NCBI GenBank assembly: GCA_011525365.1
Contig: WTGQ01000003.1
Location: 62,001 to 126,000 of the forward strand
From: Acidobacteriota bacterium
GTDB taxonomy: Bacteria > Acidobacteriota > Thermoanaerobaculia > Multivoradales > Multivoraceae
Reading direction: 5' to 3'
DNA length: 64,000 nt
Shown: one piece after another, positions 8,736 to 19,415 of the stretch
Layout of the letters: every line of letters begins with the position of its first letter
Numbering within the stretch: the first letter of the stretch is position 1
Notes under the pieces: generated by a model
Seen by the model: the letters and a program-made list of their open reading frames with translations, nothing else
Database searches by the model: none
Told to the model about the DNA's origin: nothing
Program-made: the position numbers and the translations under genes

Positions 8736-10774
8736 CCGGAGAGCAGGCGACGGGCGCGTTCGGCGATCGCCGAGGCGTTGATGCCGAGGTTCTCGACCAG
8801 GTCCCCGTACGGCGCGGAGGCGCCGAAGCGGTCGAGGCCGAGGACGTCGCCTTCCGAGCCCGTCCAGCGCTCCCAGCCCAGGGTCGCCGCGGCTTCGACG
8901 GCCAGCCGGCGGCGGACGTTCGGCGGCAGCACCTGGTCGCGGTACTCCCGCGGCTGCGCGGCGAAGGCCTCCCAGGAGGGCATGCTGACGACGCGGACGG
9001 CGTGGCCTTCGGCTTCGAGTTCGGACGCGGCCTCCAGCGTAGGCGCGACCTCGGAGCCGGTGGCGATCAGGATCAGGTCGGGCTCGACGCCGCTGTCCGC
9101 CAGGACGTAGGCGCCGCGTGCGACGCCGTCGAGCGCGTGTTCGGAGGTCGCCTCCAGCACGGGGAGCTTCTGGCGAGTGAGGACCAGGGCGGAGGGGCCC
9201 GGGGTCTCGAGCGCCAGAGCCCAGGCCGCGGCGGTCTCGTTGGCGTCCGCCGGCCGGACGACGACGAGGCCCGGCACCGCACGCAGGTGGGCCAGGTGCT
9301 CGATCGGCTGGTGGGTCGGACCGTCCTCGCCGAGGAACACGGAGTCGTGGGTGAAGACGTAGATCGCCCGGAGCTCCATCAGCGCGGCCAGCCGCAGGCT
9401 CGGCTTGAGGTAGTCGAGGAAGCAGAGGAACGTGCCGCCGTAGGGCCGGAACAGGCCGGACAAGGCCAGGCCGTTCATCGCCGCGGCCATCGCGTGCTCT
9501 CGCACGCCGAAGCGGAAGTGGCGCGTCGGCGAACCGGCGGCGTAGTCGCCCTCGCCCTCGAGCAGCGTGTTGTTGGAGCCGGTCAGGTCGGCCGAGCCGC
9601 CGGCGAGTTCGGGGACCAGGTCCTTCAGCGCGTTGAGCGTGACCCCGGAGGCCGAACGCGTGGCGACCGGGCCGTCGCCGGGACCGAAGCGCGGGAGCGC
9701 GTCGCGCCAGCCGTCCGGCAGGCCGACGGCCAGACGGCGATCCAGCTCGGCCGCCGCATCCGGATACTCGCGGCGGTAGGACTCCAGCAGCCGGTGCCAC
9801 TCGGCCGCCGCTTCGGACCCGAAGTCCGCGGCCGGCGCGAACGCCGCGCGGGCCGCGTCGGGCACCAGGAACTCGGGCTCGAGCGGCCAGCCCAAAGCCT
9901 CCTTCGTGGCAACCACTTCGTCGGCGCCCAGCGGCGCGCCGTGCGAGGCGGCGCTGTCCTGCTTGTTCGGGCTGCCGTAGCCGATATGAGTGCGAACCTG
10001 GATCAGGCTCGGACGGCCGGTTTCCGCGAGCGCCGCCTCGAACGCGGCATCCAGGGCTTCGATGTCGTTGCCGTCCTCCACCGACAGCGTGTGCCAGCCG
10101 TACGCCCGGTAGCGCCCGAGCACGTCCTCGCTGAAGCTCAGGTCCGTCGGACCGTCGATCGTGATCCGGTTCGCGTCGTAGAGCACGTTCAGCTTGCCGA
10201 GACCGAGGTGGCCAGCCATCGAGCAGGCCTCGGAGGCGACGCCTTCCATCAGGTCGCCGTCGGACGCGAGCACCCATGTGCGGTGGTTGAACAGGACGTG
10301 CCCCGGCCGGTTGAAGCGCGCCGCGAGCAGTTGCTCGGCGATCGCCATGCCGACGGCGGCCGAGATGCCCTGGCCGAGCGGGCCGGTCGTCACCTCGACG
10401 CCCGGCGTCAGGCCGTGTTCCGGGTGGCCCGGGGTGAGCGAGCCGTACTGCCGGAAGTTCCGGATCTCCTCCAGGCTCAGGTCGTAGCCGGCCAGGTGCA
10501 GGAGGCCGTAGATCAGCGCCGAGGCGTGGCCGCAGGAAAGCACGAAGCGGTCCCGGTTCGGCCACTGGGGATCCCTGGGCGCGAAGCGCAGGTACTTCGT
10601 CCACAGCAGCGCCGCCATCGCAGCCTGACCCATCGGCGCGCCGGGATGGCCGCTGTTCGCCCGCTCGACCATGTCGACGGCGAGGAAGCGCAGCGTGTCC
10701 GTCGCGATGTCCAGCGGCTGCCGCTGGGGAGGCCCGCCGGCCTCGGGCGTTCCGGCAGCCTCGACCTGACTCAT
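8732..10774 (-). CDS. tkt: transketolase
   Basis: 680 aa from the ATG at 10774 (AGGAA 9 nt upstream); a longer frame to 10891 has no family-like residues. Thiamine-diphosphate enzyme of the non-oxidative pentose phosphate pathway moving two-carbon ketol units. Visible motifs: [11 protein letters not shown] near the N-terminus, the ThDP/Mg motif [13 protein letters not shown] followed by NRITIDG, the pyrimidine-binding region [16 protein letters not shown] and [18 protein letters not shown]. Full length for the family. Its stop overlaps the start of the EF-hand esterase by 4 nt, so the two are probably co-translated. A transaldolase gene lies separately at 61010-61666. Confidence 0.96.
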   Translation of the reverse strand: MSQVEAAGTPEAGGPPQRQPLDIATDTLRFLAVDMVERANSGHPGAPMGQAAMAALLWTKYLRFAPRDPQWPNRDRFVLSCGHASALIYGLLHLAGYDLSLEEIRNFRQYGSLTPGHPEHGLTPGVEVTTGPLGQGISAAVGMAIAEQLLAARFNRPGHVLFNHRTWVLASDGDLMEGVASEACSMAGHLGLGKLNVLYDANRITIDGPTDLSFSEDVLGRYRAYGWHTLSVEDGNDIEALDAAFEAALAETGRPSLIQVRTHIGYGSPNKQDSAASHGAPLGADEVVATKEALGWPLEPEFLVPDAARAAFAPAADFGSEAAAEWHRLLESYRREYPDAAAELDRRLAVGLPDGWRDALPRFGPGDGPVATRSASGVTLNALKDLVPELAGGSADLTGSNNTLLEGEGDYAAGSPTRHFRFGVREHAMAAAMNGLALSGLFRPYGGTFLCFLDYLKPSLRLAALMELRAIYVFTHDSVFLGEDGPTHQPIEHLAHLRAVPGLVVVRPADANETAAAWALALETPGPSALVLTRQKLPVLEATSEHALDGVARGAYVLADSGVEPDLILIATGSEVAPTLEAASELEAEGHAVRVVSMPSWEAFAAQPREYRDQVLPPNVRRRLAVEAAATLGWERWTGSEGDVLGLDRFGASAPYGDLVENLGINASAIAERARRLLSG

Positions 10775-10862
10775 CGACGCGTGGTTCCTGTGGGTCGTGG
10801 GCGCGGCGGACGAAGGCGTGACGAGGGGCCGGTCAAGCGGCGCCAAGCATATACGGCGCGGC

Positions 10863-11651
10863 TCAGGGCTCCCGCAAGCTGGCAAAGCCACGAGAGCACG
10901 GATCCTCCAGGTCGAACCGGGCCAGCTCGATCGCGCGAGTCACGGCATCCTTCAGTGCTTCGGGGGTGCCGGGGTCGTCGGCATCGAACCCTACGAGGTC
11001 TTCCAGATCGAAACCCATCGTTTCGATGTGCAGGCTGAACAGGGCTTCCCCGCGCAGGATGTTCTGCAGCCCGGCGTTCACGCGTGCGGCCCGCCGAATG
11101 AGCCGCGGGTACGCCTCCAGGTGCGGAAGCAGATCGCCCTCGTCGTCGTAGTAGCGGCGGTCGCCGTCCCGCTCCATCGGCGCCAGAGTCGCGGTCGTGA
11201 ATGCGTTCAGGCGGTCGACGTACTGTTCCAGCGACCGGAGCAGGATTCTGCCCCTCACGACGGCCTGCACCAGACGGCTGTCCAGCGACTCGAAGTTCTG
11301 GCTGTCGAAAGCGGCCTGGAGGACCCGATCGTCGTACAGGTAGTAGAACTCGCCCAACGGAATGTCCGGCTGAAGGCCTTCATCGATCTCCCGGACGACC
11401 TGGATGTGCGGCCGCAGTTCCTCCAGTTGGTCGTGCAGGAACGAGACAAGGAGCTCGAAGTCGCAGATCAGGACCTCGCGGTACTTCAGCGCGACGTCCT
11501 GTTCGCGCTCGGCCGCCTGGCGATTGCCCAGGAGGAAGGCCAGGTAGACGCCGACGAAGACGACGACCAGCTCGATCGCGAAGAACGGCAGGTTCCTGCG
11601 CAGCGAGGCGCCGAGGCCGGGAAGAGCCGTCGGTGTTCGCCTCTCAGCCAT
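10863..11651 (-). CDS. single-pass membrane protein of unknown function
   Basis: 262 aa. ATG at 11651 is preceded by AGGA 7 nt upstream; an in-frame ATG at 11690 would add 13 residues. One strong membrane segment near residues 23-43 ([20 protein letters not shown]) is followed by a charged, helix-rich soluble region ([19 protein letters not shown]...). The pattern of an N-terminal helix ending in a loop rich in N/R/E resembles DUF6090-like proteins, but I cannot assign a family. No catalytic motif is visible. It lies upstream of and codirectional with tkt, about 88 bp apart. Confidence 0.75.
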   Translation of the reverse strand: MAERRTPTALPGLGASLRRNLPFFAIELVVVFVGVYLAFLLGNRQAAEREQDVALKYREVLICDFELLVSFLHDQLEELRPHIQVVREIDEGLQPDIPLGEFYYLYDDRVLQAAFDSQNFESLDSRLVQAVVRGRILLRSLEQYVDRLNAFTTATLAPMERDGDRRYYDDEGDLLPHLEAYPRLIRRAARVNAGLQNILRGEALFSLHIETMGFDLEDLVGFDADDPGTPEALKDAVTRAIELARFDLEDPCSRGFASLREP

Positions 11652-11731
11652 CTCGTCTTCCTGGGCGCGTCGCAACCGGTTCCAGAGCATCCCTTGGGTG
11701 ACTACGGCTGGTCAGAGATCTGAGATTCGCT

Positions 11732-11760
11732 CCGGATGCCGGCCAGAAGGCCGGCGCACC
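11732..11760. repeat. hairpin-forming interspersed repeat, copy 1
   Basis: 29 bp identical to 12299-12327. The core is a perfect stem GCCGGCC (11738-11744), loop AGAA, GGCCGGC (11749-11755). It lies just downstream of the DUF442 gene and upstream of the membrane protein. A variant with the same stem and loop GCCA is at 57966-57983. REP-like; could also act as a transcript 3' end, although there is no T-run. Confidence 0.8.
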
Positions 11761-11765
11761 GACAC

Positions 11766-12287
11766 TCAGGGTTTCCAATCGAGGTAGCGGTCGACGGCCT
11801 TCTCGAGCGCGGCGCTTCGCAGTCCGTTCTCCTTCGCGAGGGTGCGGGCCTCCTCCCGGTCCACGCCCTTTCCGGCGACCAGATAGGCGTAGTAGAGGGC
11901 GCCGACCCGGTTGCCCGAGGCGCAGTGGACGAGCACCGGGCCGTCCACCCTGTCCATCGCTTCGATGAAGCGCTCGAAGGTCTCCGGCTGCTCGAGGCGT
12001 TCCGCGTCCACCGGCAGGTTCAGGTAGGGCACGTCCAGGCTCTGGAGTGCCGCGGGCTCGTCGAAGCCGCGGTTCTCGCCCTCGGCACGCAGGTCGAGGA
12101 CGAAGGACAGGCCGTCGGCGGCCATCGCCTTGAGCTGGTCCTCGGTCGGTTGGCCGCCGAAGAGGACGCCGGGCTCGGGGTGCTTCGCGCCGCGCAGGCC
12201 GTGGTCTTTCTGTTCGGCTGCCGCGATGCAAGCAATGAGAACCAAAGCAAACGTGGACAAGGCAGTCGCAAAGGAAAAGCTACGCAT
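11766..12287 (-). CDS. DUF442/PTP-like phosphatase, probable lipoprotein
   Basis: 173 aa from the ATG at 12287. The N-terminus has a good lipobox, LIAC with C20, so the mature protein is probably membrane-anchored in the periplasm. The remainder matches the DUF442 / beta-lactamase-hydrolase-like phosphatase family (PF04273): LFGGQPTEDQLKAMAADG early and VLVHCASGNRVGALYYAYL with H121, C122 and R127. The active loop is C-x4-R, as usual in this family rather than the C-x5-R of classical PTPs. It lies between two copies of a 29-bp repeat, 51 bp downstream of the suf operon, and may be read through from it. Substrate unknown. Confidence 0.82.
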   Translation of the reverse strand: MRSFSFATALSTFALVLIACIAAAEQKDHGLRGAKHPEPGVLFGGQPTEDQLKAMAADGLSFVLDLRAEGENRGFDEPAALQSLDVPYLNLPVDAERLEQPETFERFIEAMDRVDGPVLVHCASGNRVGALYYAYLVAGKGVDREEARTLAKENGLRSAALEKAVDRYLDWKP

Positions 12288-12298
12288 CAGAGTCTCCG

Positions 12299-12327
12299 CC
12301 GGATGCCGGCCAGAAGGCCGGCGCACC
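12299..12327. repeat. hairpin-forming interspersed repeat, copy 2
   Basis: Exact 29-bp match to 11732-11760, same orientation. Stem GCCGGCC (12305-12311), loop AGAA, GGCCGGC (12316-12322). It sits between the sufT stop and the DUF442 start, so together with copy 1 it brackets the DUF442 gene (567 bp offset). Confidence 0.8.
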
Positions 12328-12338
12328 CAGTGTTTGCA

Positions 12339-12680
12339 TCAGAAGAACCCCAGCTCCAGTTTCGCGGCTTCGCTCATCATCGCCGGGTTCCACGTCGGAT
12401 CCCAGACCACCTCGACCTCGGCGTCTTCGACGCCCTCGACGTCGCGGACCGTCCGCTCGACGTCGCCCGGCAGCGACTCGGCGACCGGGCAGTGCGGCGA
12501 GGTCAGCGTCATCTGCAGCTTGACGTGGGCATTCGGCTCTATCCGCACGTCGTAGATCAGGCCGAGCTCGTAGATGTCGACCGGGATCTCCGGGTCGTAG
12601 ACGGTCTTCAGGGCCTCGACGATGCGGGCCTCCAGGGCCGCCATGTCCACCTGGACTCCGGTCGCGGCGGTGTCGTCCAT
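12339..12680 (-). CDS. sufT: SufT-like MIP18/DUF59 iron-sulfur assembly protein
   Basis: 113 aa. The ATG at 12680 is chosen because GGGAGG lies 6 nt upstream; an ATG at 12686 sits directly on the SD. MIP18/DUF59 domain (PF01883): VYDPEIPVDIYELGLIYDV, then LTSPHCPVAESLP with the conserved C64, and a C-terminal WDPTWNPAMMSEAAKLELGFF tail shared by SufT/PaaD proteins. SufT helps mature Fe-S proteins, probably in cluster transfer. Last gene of the suf operon, 26 bp after sufU. Confidence 0.9.
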   Translation of the reverse strand: MDDTAATGVQVDMAALEARIVEALKTVYDPEIPVDIYELGLIYDVRIEPNAHVKLQMTLTSPHCPVAESLPGDVERTVRDVEGVEDAEVEVVWDPTWNPAMMSEAAKLELGFF

Positions 12681-12706
12681 TCTCATCCTCCCGTTGACGC
12701 TACAGC

Positions 12707-13159
12707 CTACTCGGTGGACACCGCCTCCGGGTCCCCGCCCTCGAGCGCGGCCCGCAGGGCGTGCCAGGCCAGCGTCGCGCACTTGATCCGCACCGGGTAG
12801 TCCTTGACGCCGCTCAGAACCTCCAGCTTGCCGAGATCGGCGCCGGCCCGCCCGTCCCCGTCGCCGGTCATCAGCTTCAGGAAGGACGCGATCAGCGCCT
12901 CCGCCTGCGGCCGTTCGAGGCCGCGGACCGCCTCGGTCATCAAAGACGCCGATGCGGTCGAGATCGCGCATCCGACGCCCTCGAAGGTGAGGCCGTCGAC
13001 CCGGTCGCCGTCGGTGCGCAGGTAGATCTTGACCTTGTCGCCGCAGAGCGGGTTGTAGCCCTCGGCGCAGGCCGACACCGGCTCGAGGGCGCCGAAGTTC
13101 CGGGGCGCGCGATAGTGGTCGAGGATGACCTGCTGGTAGAGGTCGCGGAGATCGGACAT
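12707..13159 (-). CDS. sufU: SufU, Fe-S scaffold / sulfur-transfer protein
   Basis: 150 aa. The three conserved cysteines and the aspartate of the SufU zinc/sulfur site are present: C39 and D41 in NPLCGD, C64 in GVGCAISTASASLM, C127 in RIKCATLAWHAL. The insert near residues 97-115 is typical of SufU as opposed to IscU. SufU accepts persulfide sulfur from SufS. It follows sufS by 27 bp. A SufU-type partner in place of SufE is usual in Firmicutes and Actinobacteria and also occurs in several other phyla. Confidence 0.94.
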   Translation of the reverse strand: MSDLRDLYQQVILDHYRAPRNFGALEPVSACAEGYNPLCGDKVKIYLRTDGDRVDGLTFEGVGCAISTASASLMTEAVRGLERPQAEALIASFLKLMTGDGDGRAGADLGKLEVLSGVKDYPVRIKCATLAWHALRAALEGGDPEAVSTE

Positions 13160-13186
13160 GGCTGCCGGTGGCCTACCCTACGCCCA

Positions 13187-14425
13187 TCAGCCGAAGATCC
13201 GCCGCACTTCGTGCAGGCCGGAGACCAGCAAGTCGACTTCCTCGTGGGTGTTGTACAGCCCGAACGAGGCCCGCACCGTGGCCGGGACGCCCAGCCGTTC
13301 CATCAGGGGCTGCGCGCAGTGGTGGCCGGCGCGGATCGCCACTCCCTGCTCGTCGAGAATCGTTGCCACATCGTGGGGGTGCGCGCCGTCGATCACCAGG
13401 GACACGACGGCGGCCCCGGGCAAACCGGCTTCCGTGCCCTGCCCCAGCACGCGAACCCAGGGGCGATCGTTCAGTGCTTCCACAGTATGGGAGAGCAGCT
13501 CCTGCTCGTGCCGCTCGATCCGATCCAGACCGACCGACTCCAGGAACTCGACCGCAACGCCCAGCCCGATCGCCGGCGCGATAGCAGGCGTTCCCGCCTC
13601 GAAACGCTGCGGCGGCGCCGCGTAGTCGGTGCGCTCGAAGGTGACCCGAGTGATCATCGCCCCGCCGCCATGGTACGGAGGCATGGCCGCGAGCAGCTCG
13701 CGCCGGCCCCAGAGCACGCCGATGCCCCCGGGGCCGTACATCTTGTGGCCGGAGAAGGCGTAGAAGTCGCAGCCGAGCGCGGCCACGTCGACGGCCATGT
13801 GCGGCACCGCCTGCGCGCCGTCGACCACCACGGCCGCCTCCGAGCGAGCGCGAGTCAGCTCGACCACGGCCGGAATGTCGTTCACCGTGCCGAGCGCGTT
13901 CGAGACGTGGGTCACGGCCACCACCCGGGTGCGCTCGTTGAGCATTCCGGCGAATCCGTCCAGATCGAGTTCGCCGTCGTCGGTGATCGGCGCCGCGCGC
14001 ACACGGGCCCCGGTCTGCTCGCAGACGAGCTGCCAGGGGACGATGTTCGAGTGGTGCTCCATCTCGGTCAGCAGAACCTCGTCGCCGGGCTCGAGAAGCG
14101 GCCGGCCGTAGCTCTGGGCAACCAGGTTCAGGCTCTCGGTCGTGCCGCGCGTGAAGACCACCTCATGGCTGTCCGGAGCGCCGATGAAGCGCGCGACCTT
14201 GCCGCGCGCCGCTTCGTACGCGTCGGTCGATTGCTCGGACAGCGCGTGCACGCCGCGGTGGGCGTTGGCGTAGTAGGTGCGGTAGCAGTCGTCGACCGCG
14301 TCGATCACGACCTCCGGCCGCTGCGCGCTGGCGGCGTTGTCGAGGTAGACCAGCCGGTGTCCGTGAACCTCCCGGGCGAGGATCGGGAACGAGGCGCGCA
14401 GCCGCTCGACATCGAGCGCCGTCAT
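13187..14425 (-). CDS. sufS: cysteine desulfurase SufS
   Basis: 412 aa, normal for group II desulfurases. K228 in FSGHKMYGPGG forms the PLP aldimine; H124 in EMEHHSN and the VDGAQ aspartate bind the cofactor; the catalytic C370 lies in RAGHHCAQPL on the short type II loop. It converts cysteine to alanine and passes persulfide to SufU. It starts 4 bp after the sufD stop, so translation is probably coupled. Confidence 0.96.
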   Translation of the reverse strand: MTALDVERLRASFPILAREVHGHRLVYLDNAASAQRPEVVIDAVDDCYRTYYANAHRGVHALSEQSTDAYEAARGKVARFIGAPDSHEVVFTRGTTESLNLVAQSYGRPLLEPGDEVLLTEMEHHSNIVPWQLVCEQTGARVRAAPITDDGELDLDGFAGMLNERTRVVAVTHVSNALGTVNDIPAVVELTRARSEAAVVVDGAQAVPHMAVDVAALGCDFYAFSGHKMYGPGGIGVLWGRRELLAAMPPYHGGGAMITRVTFERTDYAAPPQRFEAGTPAIAPAIGLGVAVEFLESVGLDRIERHEQELLSHTVEALNDRPWVRVLGQGTEAGLPGAAVVSLVIDGAHPHDVATILDEQGVAIRAGHHCAQPLMERLGVPATVRASFGLYNTHEEVDLLVSGLHEVRRIFG

Positions 14426-14429
14426 CGGC

Positions 14430-15791
14430 CTACCGCGGTCCGCCGCCGTTCAGGCTCGCGAGCAGCCGGTTCTCCAGGTCCTGCCGGAGCGGCTCGTGGG
14501 ACGCCTTCTCGACCAGCTCCCGGGCGAAGGCGTAGACCAGCATCGCGTGGGCCTGTTCGCGCTCGATGCCGCGGGAGCGCAGGTAGAAGAGCGCTTCCTC
14601 GTCGAGACGGCCGATCGTCGAACCGTGCGTGCAGCGCACGTCGTCGGCGAAGATCTCGAGTTGCGGATTGCTGTTGGCGAGCGCCGATTTCGACAGGAGC
14701 AGGTTGCGGTTCGTCTGCTTGGCGTCCGTCTTCTGCGCCGCCTGGTGCACGTAGATCCGGCCGTTGAACACCGACCGCGCCCGTCCGTCGAGGACGCCCT
14801 TGTAGAGCTGGTGGCTGGTCGTGTGCGGCTGACGGTGCTCGACCCGCATGTGGTTGTCCACGAACTGCGAGCCGGCGACGACATAGAGGCCGTCGAGCGT
14901 GCAGTGAGAGCCCTCGCCGTCGAGCGACCCCACCGTGTCGTTGCGCACCAGGCCGCCTCCGAACGCCAGGGAGGAGGAGTCGAAGGACGCGGAGCGTTCG
15001 AGCTGCGCGTGCTGAAAGCCGAGGTGGAAGGCGTCGGTCGCGTCGGCCTGAAGTCGGGTGTGGTGGAGCACGGATCCCGTCCCGCAAACGAACTCCGAAA
15101 CCGGGCAGACGAAGTAGCCGCCGGCCTTCGGGTCCACGGCGGCGAAGGTCTCGATCACCGAAGCCTGGCTGTTCTCGCCGGCGATGACGAGCAGGCGCGG
15201 GAAGCTGACCTCGACGGCGGGCGTTTCGTCGCCGGACTCCGCGGCGCGCGCCGCGGGAGCGTTGAGCCAGAGCACCTGCAACGGCTGCTCGACGACGGCT
15301 CCATCCGGAATCACGATCGCCGCGCCGTCCTCGAACAGGCCGGTGTTGAGGGCCGCGAACGGATGCACGCCCGCGTCGGCGCTGCACGAGGCGCGGCCGG
15401 AGGCGTGGGCGCCGAGATGCTCAAGGACCGGTTCCGTGTCGCCGCCGGCGCCGAGTTCCGCCAGAGCCACCGCGGTGACCTGCCTCGGCGGCGACGAGAC
15501 CTCCGGCGCGTAGCGGCCGTTGATGAACACCATCCGGGGACAGTCCGGGTAGAGAAAGCGGGCGGCCTCGCCGCCCTGGAGCGGGCGCCGCGAAGCCGCT
15601 GCCGGCGCCGCGCGCAGCAGCGAACCGAGGTTCGTCTGCCGCCACTCCTCGTCGCGGGCGGTCGGGAAGCCGGCGGCCTCGAAGCGCTCGATCGCCTCCT
15701 GGCGCCGCGCACGCAGAACCTCCGGTTCGCCGCCGCGGCGAGCGTAGAGATCCAGGTACGGCGCGGTGGAGCGGCCGCTGACGACGGTCAC
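14430..15791 (-). CDS. sufD: SufD, subunit of SufBCD scaffold
   Basis: 453 aa. SufBD core domain (PF01458) with the right-handed beta-helix region and C-terminal motif DDVRCTHGSTIGRLDEEALFYLRSRG, conserved in SufD and SufB. The N-terminus AIERFEAAGFPTARDEEWRQTNL is the SufD-type leader (FPT..EEWR). It partners SufB and SufC in the complex that builds Fe-S clusters. Four bp lie between it and both sufC (upstream) and sufS (downstream). Confidence 0.94.
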   Translation of the reverse strand: MTVVSGRSTAPYLDLYARRGGEPEVLRARRQEAIERFEAAGFPTARDEEWRQTNLGSLLRAAPAAASRRPLQGGEAARFLYPDCPRMVFINGRYAPEVSSPPRQVTAVALAELGAGGDTEPVLEHLGAHASGRASCSADAGVHPFAALNTGLFEDGAAIVIPDGAVVEQPLQVLWLNAPAARAAESGDETPAVEVSFPRLLVIAGENSQASVIETFAAVDPKAGGYFVCPVSEFVCGTGSVLHHTRLQADATDAFHLGFQHAQLERSASFDSSSLAFGGGLVRNDTVGSLDGEGSHCTLDGLYVVAGSQFVDNHMRVEHRQPHTTSHQLYKGVLDGRARSVFNGRIYVHQAAQKTDAKQTNRNLLLSKSALANSNPQLEIFADDVRCTHGSTIGRLDEEALFYLRSRGIEREQAHAMLVYAFARELVEKASHEPLRQDLENRLLASLNGGGPR

Positions 15792-15795
15792 TGGC

Positions 15796-16551
15796 TCAGC
15801 CTCCGGACGAACCGTTGGTCAGGCCGGTGTAGCCCTTCTCCTCGAGTTCGAGCGCCAGCTCGCTGCCGCCGGAGCGGACGATCCGCCCATCCAGGAGCAC
15901 GTGGACGTGGTCGGGCACGATGTAGTTCAGCAGTCGCTGGTAGTGGGTGATGACGACGAACGCCCGGTCCTCGCTCCTGAGCGCGTTGACCCCGGCCGCC
16001 ACCGTCTTCAGCGCGTCGATGTCCAGCCCGGAGTCCGTCTCGTCGAGGACGGCCAGCCGCGGTTCGAGCACCGCCATCTGGAGGATCTCGTTCCGCTTCT
16101 TCTCGCCGCCCGAGAAGCCCTCGTTGACGGGGCGCCTGAGCAGCGCCTCGTCCACGTCGACCAGTTCCGCGCGCTTGCGCAGCAACTGCAGAAAGTCCAT
16201 GGCGTCGAGTTCTTCCTCGCCCCTGGCCTTCCGGATCGCGTTGAGCGCGGCCTTGAGGAAGTAGCTGTTGCCGACGCCCGGGATCTCGACCGGGTACTGG
16301 AAGGCGAGGAAGAGGCCGGCATGGGCTCGCTCTTCCGGGGCCATCTCCTGCAGGTCGTCGCCGTCCAGCTCCAGCGAACCTGCCGTGACGTCGTACTCCT
16401 CCCGGCCCGCGAGCACCTGGGCCAGCGTGCTCTTGCCCGAGCCGTTCGGCCCCATCACGGCGTGGACCTCGCCGGCGTTCACCTCGAGATCCACACCCTT
16501 CAGGATTTCCTGTTCTTCGACCTTCGCGTGAAGGTCACTCACCCTCAGCAT
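15796..16551 (-). CDS. sufC: SufC, ABC-type ATPase of Fe-S assembly
   Basis: 251 aa from the ATG at 16551 (MLRVSDLHAKVEEQEILKG). Walker A is residues 34-41 (GPNGSGKS), the signature is FSGGEKKRNEILQMA and the Walker B is LAVLDETDSGLDIDAL. SufC powers conformational change of SufB2D2 and is cytosolic, not a transporter. A 69-bp gap separates it from sufB, the widest within the operon. Confidence 0.96.
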   Translation of the reverse strand: MLRVSDLHAKVEEQEILKGVDLEVNAGEVHAVMGPNGSGKSTLAQVLAGREEYDVTAGSLELDGDDLQEMAPEERAHAGLFLAFQYPVEIPGVGNSYFLKAALNAIRKARGEEELDAMDFLQLLRKRAELVDVDEALLRRPVNEGFSGGEKKRNEILQMAVLEPRLAVLDETDSGLDIDALKTVAAGVNALRSEDRAFVVITHYQRLLNYIVPDHVHVLLDGRIVRSGGSELALELEEKGYTGLTNGSSGG

Positions 16552-16620
16552 TGCTGTATCTCTCCGTGCGGCGTCTTCCGGCCGCTTGCGGTCCCGGCCC
16601 AACCCCGGCCCCCCGAAGGG

Positions 16621-18068
<1,448 letters not shown>

Positions 18069-18069
<1 letters not shown>

Positions 18070-18524
18070 CAGGAATTGCTCCCCAGCGGGATGAGCCTGG
18101 AAGCCGCGGGCCGGCCGGCGAGAAAGTCGGGGCGCGCCATGTCCTCGACCGTGACCCCTTCGAGAGCCCCGCGGACGGCCCGGTCGATCCGCTGCCAGTT
18201 CTCCCGCACGCGGCAGAACGCCTCGTAGGAACACTCGTCGTCCGAGTGCTCGCTGCACTGGGTCAGGGCGATCGGGCCCTCGAGCGCGAAGATCACGTGC
18301 GCGACGCTGATCTCCGCCGCCGGACGCGCGAGTTCGTAGCCGCCGTGTACGCCGCGGTGAGAAACCAGCAGGCCGGCCCTCGCGAGCATCTTGAGGATCT
18401 TGCTCACCATCGCGGGCGGCAGATGCGTCTGCAGCGCCAGCTCAGCCGCCGCAGTCTGGCCCGTCAGGGCCAGTTGGCTCATCAGGACGATCCCGTAGTC
18501 GGCTTGCTTGGTCAGACGGATCAT
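18069..18524 (-). CDS. Rrf2-family Fe-S sensing repressor of the suf operon
   Basis: 151 aa. Winged-helix Rrf2 protein (PF02082): [20 protein letters not shown], then a recognition-helix region [20 protein letters not shown] and the wing [12 protein letters not shown]. Three cysteines C90, C98 and C104 (spacing 7 and 5) match the 2Fe-2S ligands of IscR, so it probably senses cluster status and represses its own operon. It is the first suf gene and overlaps sufB by 1 nt. Similar to the SUF-system regulators annotated SufR/TIGR02944; the exact subfamily cannot be proven here. Confidence 0.92.
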
Positions 18525-18536
18525 GGCGGCGAAACG

Positions 18537-18553
18537 GGGACCCGAATAGTCCC
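18537..18553. promoter_or_regulatory. candidate Rrf2 operator upstream of suf operon
   Basis: Perfect arms GGGAC (18537-18541) and GTCCC (18549-18553) around 7 nt, 13 bp upstream of the regulator start. Read on the minus strand it contains GGACTATTCGGGTCC, loosely like IscR type 1 sites (GACT...AGTC). No clear -35/-10 pair could be assigned. Suggestive only. Confidence 0.4.
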
Positions 18554-18628
18554 GATTCGTAGAGTAGCAGCTTGCGCCGTAGAGCGCTACGTGTGAGTCC
18601 GCCCTGCGCTACCGTGTGAGCCGCCGTG

Positions 18629-19402
18629 ATGAACTCGGGTGCCATTCCCGTCTACTTTGACGTCTTCGGCGCGATCGTCATGATCTGGTGCGGGCTGACC
18701 TTGCCGGTGCTGGTCTACGGCCTGGTGGGCAAGGACAGGACCGGCCGGGTAGGCGGCCGTGCCTGGGGACCGAACGTCGACCCGCGCTGGGGTTGGCTCC
18801 TCATGGAGCTCTCGGCCCTGGCTGTCTTCCCGCTCGTCTACTTCGCGGCCGGGGAGCGTCACCGGGTCGGCGACGTCCTGGTCGGCCTCTGGCTTGCCCA
18901 CTACGTTCACCGCACCTTCGTGTGGCCGTGGATCGTCCAGCGCCAGGCGCGTCCGTTCCCCGCCGTCACGGCCGTCTCGGGCTTCGCGTTCAACCTCGTC
19001 AACGGCGCGCTCCTGGGCTGGTTCATGGCCCGGATCGCCGACTATCCGGGGGACTGGTTTTCCGATCCGCGCTTCCTGACCGGGGCCGCCCTGTTCACCG
19101 CCGGGGCAGCCCTGAACATCTCATCCGACTACCGCCTGTCGGCGCTGCGGGCCAGGGCCTCGGGCGGCGCGATCCTGCCCCGCGGCGGCGCTTTCGACTA
19201 CGTCTCCTGCCCGAACCTGACGGGCGAGATCGTCGAGTGGATCGGTTTCGCCCTGATGAGCTGGTCGCTGCCGGGCCTTGCGTTCGCGTTGTGGACCGGA
19301 GCCAACCTGATCCCAAGAGCCCGGTGGCGTCACCGCTGGTATCAAGAGCGATTCCCCGACTACCCTTCGAACCGCCGGGCGCTCTTCCCCGGCCTGCTGT
19401 GA
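18629..19402 (+). CDS. steroid 5-alpha-reductase-like membrane protein
   Basis: 257 aa from the ATG at 18629 (a GTG lies directly before it at 18626). Polytopic, about six hydrophobic segments. The C-terminal half matches the 3-oxo-5-alpha-steroid 4-dehydrogenase domain (PF02544): FDYVSCPNLTGEIVEWIGFAL, then HRWYQERFPDYPSNRRALFPGLL, the NADPH-binding C-terminal signature. In bacteria such proteins may reduce enone double bonds in steroids or other lipids; no substrate is proven. Divergent from the suf operon; convergent with the FGE-like gene, 13 bp apart. Confidence 0.88.
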   Translation: MNSGAIPVYFDVFGAIVMIWCGLTLPVLVYGLVGKDRTGRVGGRAWGPNVDPRWGWLLMELSALAVFPLVYFAAGERHRVGDVLVGLWLAHYVHRTFVWPWIVQRQARPFPAVTAVSGFAFNLVNGALLGWFMARIADYPGDWFSDPRFLTGAALFTAGAALNISSDYRLSALRARASGGAILPRGGAFDYVSCPNLTGEIVEWIGFALMSWSLPGLAFALWTGANLIPRARWRHRWYQERFPDYPSNRRALFPGLL

Positions 19403-19415
19403 AACCGGGGCCCGT

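Noticed and set aside
7131..9110. 659-aa plus-strand frame across the ATPase end, esterase and transketolase
   Set aside because: Low-complexity antisense shadow; GC-rich codon bias keeps it open. The minus-strand genes are well supported.
7668..10604. 978-aa minus frame that could be read as a transketolase-region/esterase fusion
   Set aside because: The part upstream of 8735 is an out-of-frame reading of tkt; the esterase has its own ATG and signal peptide.
10848..10853. TATATG on the minus strand as a tkt promoter -10 box
   Set aside because: No -35 match at 16-18 bp, so support is too thin to list.
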